A DNA stretch of 64,000 bases, from contig NZ_JAJOMZ010000004.1 of assembly GCF_024699965.1 (NCBI RefSeq), forward strand, positions 496,001 to 560,000, written 5' to 3'. Shown piece by piece: positions 10,999-19,173 of this stretch; position 1 is the first letter of the stretch; every line of letters begins with the position of its first letter. Source of the DNA: Flavobacterium sp. J372 (GTDB lineage: Bacteria; Bacteroidota; Bacteroidia; Flavobacteriales; Flavobacteriaceae). The notes under the pieces were generated by a model. That model saw only the letters and a program-made list of their open reading frames with translations. It made no database searches and had not been told where the DNA came from. The translations under genes were made by a program, and so were the position numbers.

Positions 10999-11889
10999 TT
11001 AAAACCCGTAATTAACTGCTACCCCAAATACCTGCCTTACCTGGAATCCGCGGAAGGCATTATCATCATAAATCGTCTGGAATGACAGGTTGGTGGTAAG
11101 GTATCGGTTAATCTTCATAACTATATTCAACTGGTAGTCGATATCTACGTTCTGTGGGTCTTCCAGATAATTTGAATATAAATTCAGGATGTTTTCAAAC
11201 GTCACATTGGCAATCACATCAAGTTTATAGTAAGCTGATGCATTAAAACCAAGTTCATATCGCGTAGATTTGCCTTCTTTCACGCCAAAGTATTCTTCAT
11301 CAGGTAGTGTAAAAGCCTTATCTACAAAAGTGAATTTTGATGTTGCCGGACTCAGGTTTACTTTCAGGTTTTCATCGCGTTTGTACAGCATACCGGGACC
11401 GGCATACAAATAGCCTGGCGACATAAAGTTGGTATATTCCTCACGCACCTCAACACCTTCATCGGTACGCTCATACATGTAGCCTTTGGTAAACTGGGTT
11501 TTGAAGTTAGCAAAAGCGGAGTAATACCAGTATCTTGAAATTTGCCTGCCCAAAACGGAATTTATTTCGAGCCTGTCATCTGTCTTTTTTGCAAAGGCGC
11601 TGGTACGCGTTTTCACGATACCGTATGATGCTATGAACTTATTATCCCAAGACCAGACACCCTTTTTATAATTTACATCATAGTTAATCCCTACGTTGCC
11701 CGATATATTATTTTCACCACCGGCCAGCCAGTTGTCAAAAGTAGACTGGTTAAACAGTAGTGATGCATTTCCTTTAGCCATCCACGGGCTTATTGTATCA
11801 GTCACAATACCCGAAGGTGCAATCGTATCTTGTTGTGCATACAGCGCCGGAACTGCGAATAATGTTAGAAGTGCAAATAGTTTCTTCAT
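10999..11889 (-). CDS. DUF3078 outer-membrane protein
   Basis: A 296-residue protein starting at the ATG at 11889 with a signal peptide (MKKLFALLTLFAVPALYAQQ); the longer frame upstream overlaps DUF2480 and lacks a signal. The mature part has many short amphipathic strands ending in an aromatic strand (FGVAVNYGF), as in outer-membrane beta-barrels, and the motif FNQSTFDNWLAGGENN typical of DUF3078. Its biochemical role is unknown. It is the last gene of the sufS-side cluster, 22 bp after DUF2480, so it is probably co-transcribed with Fe-S assembly genes. Confidence 0.85.
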   Translation of the reverse strand: MKKLFALLTLFAVPALYAQQDTIAPSGIVTDTISPWMAKGNASLLFNQSTFDNWLAGGENNISGNVGINYDVNYKKGVWSWDNKFIASYGIVKTRTSAFAKKTDDRLEINSVLGRQISRYWYYSAFANFKTQFTKGYMYERTDEGVEVREEYTNFMSPGYLYAGPGMLYKRDENLKVNLSPATSKFTFVDKAFTLPDEEYFGVKEGKSTRYELGFNASAYYKLDVIANVTFENILNLYSNYLEDPQNVDIDYQLNIVMKINRYLTTNLSFQTIYDDNAFRGFQVRQVFGVAVNYGF

Positions 11890-11911
11890 GATGTTTATTG
11901 GTTTAGGCGGA

Positions 11912-12436
11912 TTATCTCTTCTTATAGAGCGGGACAGATGAACATGCCTCGCCAAACATTATACTTTTGGCAACAGGCAACAGCTTTTGGGTAGCCAGTG
12001 TATATACCTGCTGTGGCACAGGCTTTCGGGCACAACCTTTAATGATAACAGGCTTGCCTTCGTATTGGCTGTAGTCTAACCCCGCAAGTATTTCACTATA
12101 TAATATCGTGTTCATTTCTTCAACAGAGCCTTGTATCACTTTCTTCGCAAATGGTTGCAGATAAGTTGTAATAAGCATATAAGCCCAGGCGGGCACAATA
12201 GCATCGGTACTGCATTGAATGGCAATAAACTTATCCTCATATTGCTGCCAGTCATGGTTTTTAAGGCTCTCGCGGAATTCTTTTTCCCTCAGTACAAAAC
12301 CTTCCCACAGCCATTGTGAAATATCAATTACCACGCGCTCACCATCAGGGTAATAATCTTCAAGGTCAAATACCTGCAGGGCGCTGTTGGCAACGCGGTT
12401 TATTATTTCGTCTTCTATATTTGTTTCAGGTTTCAT
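11912..12436 (-). CDS. DUF2480 family protein
   Basis: A 174-residue cytosolic-looking protein with no signal or membrane segment. Family features visible are DLEDYYPDGERVVIDISQWL near the N-terminus, IVPAWAYMLITTYL in the middle and IIKGCARKPVPQQVY near residue 140, with two further Cys-containing spots (QCSTDA and GEACSSVPLY). The family is restricted to Bacteroidota and regularly follows sufE and the DUF59 gene, which suggests a part in Fe-S biogenesis. No activity is known. A 90-bp spacer containing an AACTTT repeat separates it from the DUF59 gene. Confidence 0.85.
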   Translation of the reverse strand: MKPETNIEDEIINRVANSALQVFDLEDYYPDGERVVIDISQWLWEGFVLREKEFRESLKNHDWQQYEDKFIAIQCSTDAIVPAWAYMLITTYLQPFAKKVIQGSVEEMNTILYSEILAGLDYSQYEGKPVIIKGCARKPVPQQVYTLATQKLLPVAKSIMFGEACSSVPLYKKR

Positions 12437-12488
12437 GTTTCAGGTTTGTTTTTACAATTCTTTTTCGCGCCATTTAAGCAGCAAATAG

Positions 12489-12526
12489 AACTTTATAACT
12501 TTCAACTTTAAAACTTTATGACTTCT
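12489..12526. repeat. AACTTT-type interspersed repeat, copy a
   Basis: The spacer between the DUF59 gene and DUF2480 holds several AACTTT/AACTTTC units in a row (GAACTTTATAACTTTCAAC and continuation). The same pattern occurs in five other spacers of this window. Confidence 0.6.
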
Positions 12527-12849
12527 TAAAGCATTCCAAGCTCCAGCTTAGCCTCTTCGCTCATAAGGTCGCGGCTCCATGGCGGGTCAAAAGTAATCTC
12601 TACCTCAGTGTCTTTTACGCCCTCTATTTTATTGATCTTATCCTGCACTTCCTGCGGAAGGCTCTCCGCTACCGGGCAGTTAGGTGATGTAAGCGTCATG
12701 AGTATCTTCACTTCGTTATCGGTATTTACCATTACATCATATATAAGCCCAAGCTCATATATATCTACCGGGATTTCAGGATCATAAATACCTTTAAGTA
12801 CTTTTACTATTTGCTCGCCAAGTTGTGCAGTGTCTATTTCGTGTTCCAT
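12526..12849 (-). CDS. DUF59/MIP18-family Fe-S assembly protein (SufT-like)
   Basis: A 107-residue protein starting at the ATG at 12849 (MEHEIDTAQLGEQ), four bases after the sufE stop. It is a MIP18/DUF59 domain with YDPEIPVDIYELGLIYDV, TLTSPNCPVAESLP (the conserved Cys) and a C-terminal ITFDPPWSRDLMSEEAKLEL. This family (SufT, PaaD, CIA2) supports Fe-S cluster maturation or delivery. Its position directly after sufE supports a SufT-like role. A longer in-frame start at 12882 would overlap sufE and is less likely. Confidence 0.9.
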   Translation of the reverse strand: MEHEIDTAQLGEQIVKVLKGIYDPEIPVDIYELGLIYDVMVNTDNEVKILMTLTSPNCPVAESLPQEVQDKINKIEGVKDTEVEITFDPPWSRDLMSEEAKLELGML

Positions 12850-12853
12850 AAGT

Positions 12854-13273
12854 TTATTGTTTGGCGCTGAAAGCCAGCGCATACATTTTTATTTGTTTTA
12901 TCATGCTCACCAATCCGTTAGCTCGGGTTGGCGAAAGGTGTTCCTTTAAACCTATTTCATCTATAAAGGTGGTATCAGCATCAAGAATATCTTTCGGGCT
13001 TTGATTAGAAAACACCCTTATTAATATAGCAATGATGCCTTTGGTAAGGATGGCATCGCTATCGGCTGTAAACACAACTTTACCATCCTGTTGTTCACCG
13101 TGCAGCCACACTTTGCTTTGGCAGCCTTTTATGATATTCTCTTCGGTTTTATACTGCTCTTCAACTAACGGAAGTGTCTTCCCAAGGTCGATAACGTACT
13201 GGTAACGCTCTTCCCAATCCTCAAACATTGAGAATTCATCGATGATATCGTCCTGTATTTCTTTAATTGTCAT
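12854..13273 (-). CDS. sufE: Cysteine desulfuration protein SufE
   Basis: A 139-residue protein that accepts persulfide sulfur from SufS and stimulates its desulfurase activity. The active-site Cys sits in IIKGCQSKVWL near residue 51. The stretch LTKGIIAILIRVFSNQSPKD and the C-terminal SPTRANGLVSMI match the SufE fold. Its ATG overlaps the stop of the upstream lipoprotein by one base (TAATG), indicating translational coupling in the order sufS-lipoprotein-sufE-DUF59. Confidence 0.95.
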   Translation of the reverse strand: MTIKEIQDDIIDEFSMFEDWEERYQYVIDLGKTLPLVEEQYKTEENIIKGCQSKVWLHGEQQDGKVVFTADSDAILTKGIIAILIRVFSNQSPKDILDADTTFIDEIGLKEHLSPTRANGLVSMIKQIKMYALAFSAKQ

Positions 13274-13737
13274 TATTCTTTTACCTGTATTTTACCTACT
13301 CCCGATATTCCGGTAATTTCATCAACCAATGCTTTTATCTCAGCCGGCGGGTTGCCGTCATCAAATGTTACACTACGGTAAATTGCATCACTTGCTGTAA
13401 TAGTAAGGTGTGCCGCCATTGCACCGTCATATTGGTGTGCTTTGGTTGGCGCCTCAAGGGTTTCCATCTTTTCAAGGTTCACTTTTTTAGCCAGTGCTGT
13501 GAGTTTGTCCCAGTTATCTTTACTGAGCGGATAAGTTGCTTCTATATTTTTACCAAGCCTAAGCTCCTTCACTTCAACTTTATCACGCGTTATGGTAACT
13601 TCTTTATTTGAGCCGCGGGTATAGGCTTTGTACTCTAATACGGTAATATCAGTACTGGCCTGCTTTTGGCTATTCTGTGATGATGAGCAGCCGGCACCTG
13701 CTACTATCATTATTACTATTGCAAGATATTTTTTCAT
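13273..13737 (-). CDS. Hypothetical lipoprotein encoded between sufS and sufE
   Basis: A 154-residue lipoprotein: MKKYLAIVIMIVAGAGCSSS has a lipobox with Cys17. The mature part contains ITVLEYKAYTRGSNKEVTIT, a central charged region and DGAMAAHLTITASDAIYRSV, then ends DEITGISGVGKIQVKE. This gives a small mixed alpha/beta domain of no family I can name. It lies 19 bp after sufS and overlaps sufE by one base, so it is firmly in the operon. A lipid-anchored envelope protein in an otherwise cytosolic Fe-S operon is unexplained. Confidence 0.8.
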   Translation of the reverse strand: MKKYLAIVIMIVAGAGCSSSQNSQKQASTDITVLEYKAYTRGSNKEVTITRDKVEVKELRLGKNIEATYPLSKDNWDKLTALAKKVNLEKMETLEAPTKAHQYDGAMAAHLTITASDAIYRSVTFDDGNPPAEIKALVDEITGISGVGKIQVKE

Positions 13738-13756
13738 ACTTGTAAAGTTACTCTTT

Positions 13757-14971
13757 TTAAGCGAGCATCATTTTGGCTTTGTTAAGTCCTGCCACAAGCG
13801 CATCAATCTCTTCTTTTGTATTGTAAAAAGCGAATGACGCCCTTATTGTTCCGGGTATCCCGAAATACTGCATAATCGGCTGTGTACAGTGATTGCCCGT
13901 GCGCACCGCTATACCCATCTTATCAAGAATCGCGCCGACATCATAAGGATGCAGGCCTTCAATCATAAATGATATAACCGAAGTTTTGTGTTCCGCGGTG
14001 CCTATAATGCGGAGGCCTTCAATCTTTAGCAGTTGCTCGGTACCGTAATCCAATAGTTCCTGTTCGTAAGCAATGATATTATCAAATCCTACGCTATCAA
14101 GATAATCAATAGCAATGCCAAGCACTATTCCGCCCGCAATATTTGGTGTACCTGCTTCAAACTTATGCGGAAGGTCGGCATAGGTAGTTTTCTCAAAACT
14201 CACATCCTTTATCATTTCACCACCGCCCTGGTATGGTGGCAGCTTGTTGAGCCATTCTTCTTTACCATATAGCACGCCGCTACCCGTTGGCCCGCATGCT
14301 TTGTGTCCAGAGAAGGTATAAAAATCACAATCCAGCGCCTGCATGTCAGGACGCAGGTGCGGGGCAGCCTGTGCACCGTCAATCAACACGGCAGCGCCTA
14401 CAGTATGGGCTTTATCTATGATATACTTTATGGGGTTGATAGTGCCCAGCGCATTACTGATATGGTTTACGGCAACAATCCTGGTCTTATCTGTTAACAG
14501 TTTGTTAAACTCTTCCATCACTAGCTCACCGTTGTCATTCATCGGGATCACAACCAGTTTTGCACCGGTACGTTCACAAAGCATCTGCCAAGGCACAATG
14601 TTGCTGTGGTGCTCAATAGCCGATACCATTACCTCATCACCTTCTTTTACAAACTTTGTAAAACCATTTGCAACGAGGTTAATCCCGTGTGTTGTCCCGG
14701 CAGTAAACAATACTTCGTGCGCGTACCTGGCGTTCAGGTGCTTCTGTATCTTTTGCCGTGAGGCTTCATAGGCATCGGTAGCCAGCTGGCTCAGGGCATG
14801 CACCCCGCGGTGAATGTTACTGTTTATTTCGCTATAGTATTTTGAGATGGCATCAATAACCACCTGCGGCTTTTGCGAGGTCGCGGCATTATCAAAGTAC
14901 ACGAGAGGCCTGCCGTTTACCTTTTGGTTAAGTATCGGGAAATCTGCCCTTACCTTTTGTATATCTAACAT
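13757..14971 (-). CDS. sufS: Cysteine desulfurase SufS
   Basis: A 404-residue PLP enzyme of the class V aminotransferase fold, group II desulfurase, that turns cysteine into alanine and a protein persulfide for Fe-S assembly. The start is the ATG at 14971 (MLDIQKVRADFPIL); a TTG upstream lies within the promoter box. Visible are YFDNAATSQKP, the PLP-contact region SAIEHHSNIVPW, the Schiff-base Lys in FSGHKACGPTGSGVLYG, and the catalytic Cys in RTGNHCTQPIM. It is the first gene of the minus-strand half-operon and has its own promoter-like box at 15008-15015. Confidence 0.96.
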   Translation of the reverse strand: MLDIQKVRADFPILNQKVNGRPLVYFDNAATSQKPQVVIDAISKYYSEINSNIHRGVHALSQLATDAYEASRQKIQKHLNARYAHEVLFTAGTTHGINLVANGFTKFVKEGDEVMVSAIEHHSNIVPWQMLCERTGAKLVVIPMNDNGELVMEEFNKLLTDKTRIVAVNHISNALGTINPIKYIIDKAHTVGAAVLIDGAQAAPHLRPDMQALDCDFYTFSGHKACGPTGSGVLYGKEEWLNKLPPYQGGGEMIKDVSFEKTTYADLPHKFEAGTPNIAGGIVLGIAIDYLDSVGFDNIIAYEQELLDYGTEQLLKIEGLRIIGTAEHKTSVISFMIEGLHPYDVGAILDKMGIAVRTGNHCTQPIMQYFGIPGTIRASFAFYNTKEEIDALVAGLNKAKMMLA

Positions 14972-15007
14972 AGTCTTTTCCTGAAAATTAAGGCTGTAAA
15001 GCCAGTA

Positions 15008-15015
15008 CAAAGGTA
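15008..15015 (-). promoter_or_regulatory. -7 box upstream of sufS
   Basis: The minus strand reads TACCTTTG, matching TAnnTTTG, 36 bp before the sufS ATG. It gives the sufS half-operon its own start next to the heme block. Confidence 0.55.
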
Positions 15016-15108
15016 GTCATGTTTAGCTAAAAATCCGAACTGTAAAGGCTTTAACATTCAGCCCTGAAATTATTCTGTTTACGGCTTTTTCAGATGGGAA
15101 ATAGTTTG

Positions 15109-15116
15109 TAAGTTTG
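15109..15116 (+). promoter_or_regulatory. -7 box upstream of hmuT
   Basis: TAAGTTTG matches TAnnTTTG, 42 bp before the hmuT ATG. Downstream, TTTAGATTTAG is a possible half operator resembling part of the palindrome at hmuR. Confidence 0.5.
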
Positions 15117-15158
15117 CGCTTATTTAGATTTAGTAAAAACAACAATCGTTCATAACCA

Positions 15159-16047
15159 ATGAAAAAACTCACCGCTATTGTTGCCTTTTGCCTTATAATG
15201 GCAGGCGTTTCATGCAAAAAATCTGAAAAATCTACTGAAACTGAAACTGCAAAAGACACAACCACTGTTGCAAAAACAAACAATAAAATCGTATCGCTTA
15301 GCGGCGCCGTTACCGAAATTGTAGCTGCTCTTGGCCATGAAGGCGAGATTGTGGCACGTGATGTTACCAGCACCTACCCTGAAAGCGTGAAAAATTCCGC
15401 TAAAGACCTTGGGCACGTTCGCAGTATCTCAATAGAATCTATCATGGCGCTGCAGCCAACCCTTATATTGGCTACAGATAAGGATATGAATTCTGACCTT
15501 CTTGAAAAAATCAAGGCTGCAGGGGTTGACGCACATGTATTTACTCAGGATTTCTCTCCTGAAGGCACAAAAAAAACTCATTGCCGATGTTGCAAAAGCT
15601 CTTAAGCATGAAGACTATAGCGCCCTTACCAATAAAATTGATGAAGACCTGAAGCAGGTACAGCCACTTGCTAAAGCGCCAAAAGTGCTTTTCATATATG
15701 CACGTGGCGCAGGCACACTGATGGTTGCCGGTAAAAACACTCCTGTTGAAAAAATTATATCTGTGGCAGGCGGACAAAATGCTATTACAGAATTTGAAGA
15801 CTTCAAGCCGCTTACTGCTGAGGCACTTATAAAAGGCAATCCTGATGTTATCCTGATGTTTGACTCTGGGCTTGGAAGCCTGGGTGGCCCTCAAGGTGTA
15901 TTGAAATTGCCGGGGGTTGACAAGACTAACGCAGGCAAGAACAAAAAAATTATAACTATGGATGGCGCTTTGCTTTCAGGGTTCGGGCCACGCACTGGCG
16001 AGGCTGCGGCACAACTGAACAAGCTGCTTGCTGAAAATGCAAAATAG
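15159..16047 (+). CDS. hmuT: Heme ABC transporter substrate-binding lipoprotein (frame broken at 15569-15576)
   Basis: Read through the break it encodes about 295 residues. Signal and lipobox are MKKLTAIVAFCLIMAGVSCK (Cys19). The body is a PeriBP2 fold: IVSLSGAVTEIVAALG, GEIVARDVTSTYPE, SIESIMALQPTLIL, then VLFIYARGAGTLMVAGKNTP and ITMDGALLSGFGPRTGEAA. This periplasmic protein hands heme to the HmuUV importer. The first frame ends early after EGTKK, and the second continues LIADVAKALKHEDYSAL. A run of eight A (15569-15576) marks the join, and seven A would restore the frame. All neighbours in the operon are intact, so a sequence error or a recent slip is more likely than gene loss. Confidence 0.85.
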
Positions 16048-17071
16048 ATTATCAATATACATGACATTTAGTGTGCTACTGCTGGCTGTGCTGGCGGTAG
16101 TTTCGCTATATATGGGCGTGTATATTTTTGAGAGGCATTCTGTTTTTGAATTACTTTCGGGCATTATTACCAATGACGGTTCCATCAGTGAAAGCGATCG
16201 TTTTGTAATGATGGGCCTGCGCCTGCCTCGTATTGTTATGGCTGTACTTATAGGCAGTGCACTGGCGGTTTCGGGCACGTGTATGCAAGGTATGTTCAAG
16301 AACCCGCTTGCCACGCCCGACCTTATCGGGATAACATCCGGTGCATCATTATTTGCTGCCGTAACAATCGTACTTGGCAGTTCGTTTAAAGACTATATCC
16401 CCGAATACCTGCACTACTCTATGCTCAGCATAATGGCTTTTGCAGGAGCGCTTATTACCATGATTTTGGTATACCGCATATCTACCAGCGGTGGGCGCAC
16501 CAACGTTATCATTATGCTGCTTACAGGCGTGGCGATAACGGCTTTGGGATTTGCTATTACAGGATTCCTCATCTATATCTCAAAGGAAGAGCAGCTGCGT
16601 GACCTTACCTTCTGGAACCTGGGCAGCCTTGGAGGCGCTACATGGACAAAGAATGCAATACTGGCCATTGTAATTTCAATATCGTACTTCTTCCTCATCA
16701 ACAAAGGAAAAGCGCTCAACGCAATGATGCTGGGCGAAAAAGATGCCGCACACCTGGGGATACCTGTTGAAAGAATAAAAAAACAAATTGTGGTGCTCAC
16801 AGCCCTAATGGTTGGCGCAACGGTAGCATTTGCCGGCACTATTAGTTTTGTGGGCCTTATTGTGCCTTACATCCTCCGCCTGGTTTTTAAATCGAATTAC
16901 CATATCATTTTACCGCTTTGTGCCGTTTTAGGAAGCGTGCTTATGCTTACGGCCGATACCATAAGCCGTACTATTGCCGCCCCAAGCGAGGTGCCTATAG
17001 GCATACTTACCGCACTTATGGGCGCGCCCATTTTTATAGCGATCCTGATACGTAGCCGAAAAACAATGTAG
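16037..17071 (+). CDS. hmuU: Heme ABC transporter permease (FecCD family)
   Basis: A 344-residue inner-membrane permease with about ten hydrophobic segments. FecCD hallmarks are LRLPRIVMAVLIGSALAVSG, CMQGMFKNPLATPDLIGITSGAS, FWNLGSLGGATW and GTISFVGLIVPYILRL, ending PSEVPIGILTALMGAPIFI. The ATG at 16037 overlaps the hmuT stop by 11 bp, which suggests coupled translation; a TTG at 16028 is less likely. It pairs with HmuV nine bases downstream to import heme using ATP. Confidence 0.93.
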   Translation: MQNRLSIYMTFSVLLLAVLAVVSLYMGVYIFERHSVFELLSGIITNDGSISESDRFVMMGLRLPRIVMAVLIGSALAVSGTCMQGMFKNPLATPDLIGITSGASLFAAVTIVLGSSFKDYIPEYLHYSMLSIMAFAGALITMILVYRISTSGGRTNVIIMLLTGVAITALGFAITGFLIYISKEEQLRDLTFWNLGSLGGATWTKNAILAIVISISYFFLINKGKALNAMMLGEKDAAHLGIPVERIKKQIVVLTALMVGATVAFAGTISFVGLIVPYILRLVFKSNYHIILPLCAVLGSVLMLTADTISRTIAAPSEVPIGILTALMGAPIFIAILIRSRKTM

Positions 17072-17079
17072 ACTGAATT

Positions 17080-17856
17080 ATGCTGGAAGCAAAACAAATA
17101 ACCTACTCTCACCGCAAGTTTGCCATACTGCATGGCATTGATGTGGAAATAAACCAGGGCGAGCTGCTTGTCATTGTGGGCCCGAACGGTGCAGGAAAAT
17201 CGACACTGCTTAGTGTGCTTGCCAACGAAATGGATAAGAGCGGTGATGCCATTGTCTTCAAGAAAAAGACGTTTAAAGAATGGGACGATAAAGACCTGGC
17301 GCACAACAAGGCTAAGTTCTCCCAAAACAATAACCATGACATACCACTCACGGTGAAAGATGTTGTGATGATGGGGCGCTACCCTTACTTTAATGCCACA
17401 CCGCACAAAGCTGATAAAGATGCCGCTGTAAAAGCCATGGAAGAAACTGATGTTGCTGCCTTGAAAGACCGGGACTATAACTCGCTTTCCGGCGGGGAAA
17501 AGCAACGTGTACACCTTGCCCGTGTGCTTTGCCAGTTGGATAATGATGTAAGCAACAAGCTCATTTTTCTTGATGAGCCGCTTAATAACCTTGACGTTTT
17601 GCACCAGCACCGCATACTGCACACCGTAAAAAACTTTACAGAAAAAGGCAATACGGCAGTTATGGTGCTGCACGACCTTAACCTTGCCGCACAATTTGCC
17701 GACAGGGTAATGCTGTTGAAGAAAGGCAAAATAGTGAGCCATGATGTGCCTGACAAGGTTTTTACTAAAGAAATTATAAGCCGGGTGTACAATTTCCCGT
17801 GCACCATATGCCCTAACCCGGTAAACAAGAACCCTTTAATAATTTTCGGAATTTAA
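17080..17856 (+). CDS. hmuV: Heme ABC transporter ATP-binding protein
   Basis: A 258-residue cytoplasmic ATPase with Walker A GPNGAGKST (residues 34-42), the Q-loop region NNNHDIPLTVKDVVMMGRYP, signature LSGGEKQRVHLARVL, Walker B KLIFLDEPLNNLD and switch His in MVLHDLN. The RYPYFNATPH stretch is typical of heme/siderophore importers. It starts nine bases after hmuU and is followed 12 bp later by hmuS, so the order is hmuTUVS. Confidence 0.95.
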   Translation: MLEAKQITYSHRKFAILHGIDVEINQGELLVIVGPNGAGKSTLLSVLANEMDKSGDAIVFKKKTFKEWDDKDLAHNKAKFSQNNNHDIPLTVKDVVMMGRYPYFNATPHKADKDAAVKAMEETDVAALKDRDYNSLSGGEKQRVHLARVLCQLDNDVSNKLIFLDEPLNNLDVLHQHRILHTVKNFTEKGNTAVMVLHDLNLAAQFADRVMLLKKGKIVSHDVPDKVFTKEIISRVYNFPCTICPNPVNKNPLIIFGI

Positions 17857-17868
17857 ATACACGCATAT

Positions 17869-18906
17869 ATGAGTACAACAACTGAAACACTGAAATCACA
17901 ATGGGAAGCCCTTAAGGCTGAAAACCCGCATATGAGAATACGCAACGCTGCTGAAAAGCTTGGTGTAAGCGAGGCTGAACTGGTAGCAACATCTATAGGA
18001 GAAGGCGTAACAAGGCTTCGCCCTGAGTTTGCTGCAATACTTACCGAGGTTGAAAAACTTAGTAAGGTAATGGCGCTTACCCGTAATGATGAGTGTGTTC
18101 ACGAGCGCAAAGGCGTTTATCTTAACCCTGATTTCAGTTCACCGCATGCAGGATTGTTTGTAGGTGAGGACATCGACCTCCGTATCTTCCTTTCAGCTTG
18201 GGACAAAGCGTATGCAGTAGTAGAAAAAGGTGAAGACCGCGACAAGAAAAGCCTTCAGTTCTTCGGGAAAGACGGCCTTGCCATTCACAAGATATATACA
18301 ACCAGAGACAGCAATGATGCCGCTTTTGATGTAATTGTCGAGCAGTTTAAGAGTGATAACCAAAGTAATGAAGAAACTACTGTGGCCGTTCCGCTGGATA
18401 TCGACGAGAAACCGGATAGTGAAATTGATGTGGACGGATTTAAAGCCGCCTGGATCGATTTAAAAGACACGCATGAGTTCTTCGGTATGCTGAGGAAGTT
18501 TGGCGTAACCAGGACGCAGGCATTGCGTTTGGCGCCAAGCGAAGAGCATGCACATAAAATTGAGAAAGACGCTATAGTGAAAATGCTTGAAGGCGCTGCA
18601 GCACAAAAACTGCCGATTATGTGTTTTGTAGGCAACCGTGGCAATATCCAGATTCATACAGGCCTTGTACGCAAAACAATGTGGCACAACAACTGGTTCA
18701 ATGTGATGGACCCTGACTTTAACCTTCACCTTGACATGGATAAGATTGCACAGACATGGATTGTGCGCAAACCAACAGAAGACGGTGTTGTGACTGCTAT
18801 TGAGGTATTCAACGAAATGGGCGAAATTATCGTTCAGTTCTTCGGCAAGCGTAAGCCGGGCATACCTGAACTTACAGAATGGAGAGAGCTTGTAGCTTCA
18901 TTATAA
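17869..18906 (+). CDS. hmuS: Hemin-degrading factor (HemS/ChuS family)
   Basis: A 345-residue cytosolic protein made of two homologous halves, as in HemS/ChuS/HmuS. Each half has a short helical start followed by a large beta sheet: the first shows FFGKDGLAIHKIYTT, the second VFNEMGEIIVQFFGKRKPG. The N-terminal NPHMRIRNAAEKLGVSEAEL is a family marker. These proteins bind heme and release its iron or pass heme on. It is the last gene of hmuTUVS and is followed by a strong terminator. Iron released here would be available to the adjacent Suf system. Confidence 0.92.
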   Translation: MSTTTETLKSQWEALKAENPHMRIRNAAEKLGVSEAELVATSIGEGVTRLRPEFAAILTEVEKLSKVMALTRNDECVHERKGVYLNPDFSSPHAGLFVGEDIDLRIFLSAWDKAYAVVEKGEDRDKKSLQFFGKDGLAIHKIYTTRDSNDAAFDVIVEQFKSDNQSNEETTVAVPLDIDEKPDSEIDVDGFKAAWIDLKDTHEFFGMLRKFGVTRTQALRLAPSEEHAHKIEKDAIVKMLEGAAAQKLPIMCFVGNRGNIQIHTGLVRKTMWHNNWFNVMDPDFNLHLDMDKIAQTWIVRKPTEDGVVTAIEVFNEMGEIIVQFFGKRKPGIPELTEWRELVASL

Positions 18907-18923
18907 TCAGGTTATATTTCAAC

Positions 18924-18956
18924 AAAAGCCGTTCCTTTTCAGGAACGGCTTTTTTG
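18924..18956 (+). terminator. Terminator after hmuS
   Basis: AAAAGCCGTTCC (18924-18935) pairs perfectly with GGAACGGCTTTT (18942-18953) and runs into T. The A run on the left could make it work in both directions. Confidence 0.85.
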
Positions 18957-19101
18957 TTGGCCAGAAATTGGGATTCGATTATACCAAGGCATGCAAACCT
19001 TTGATGAAAACTACTGGAGACAACTTGTAAGGTTTTTGATAGTTATCCTCAATGAAACCTCAGGAGCTTAGGCACTAAGAGTCTCAGGGGCTTTCTCAAA
19101 T
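18957..19101. other. Spacer between convergent hmuS and hmuY terminators
   Basis: About 145 bp without a gene. It holds a short repetitive passage near 19048-19095 (CCTCAGGAGCTTAGGCACTAA, then GAGTCTCAGG) that looks like degenerate intergenic repeat text. I see no promoter or ORF here. Confidence 0.4.
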
Positions 19102-19137
19102 AAAAAAGTCCCGGCAGGAAATACATCCTGCCGGGAC
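19102..19137 (-). terminator. Terminator after hmuY
   Basis: GTCCCGGCAGGA (19108-19119) pairs with TCCTGCCGGGAC (19126-19137). On the minus strand the stem is followed by TTTTTT. Confidence 0.85.
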
Positions 19138-19173
19138 CTAACAAAAACAAACTTACTTACTATGTATATTTTA

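Noticed and set aside
15023..15373. Minus-strand open frame opposite the start of hmuT
   Set aside because: It overlaps hmuT and both promoter boxes, has no start context or family pattern, and its composition is that of an antisense frame.
16897..17742. 281-residue minus-strand open frame opposite hmuU/hmuV
   Set aside because: It is fully antisense to two well-supported ABC transporter genes and has no recognisable motif.
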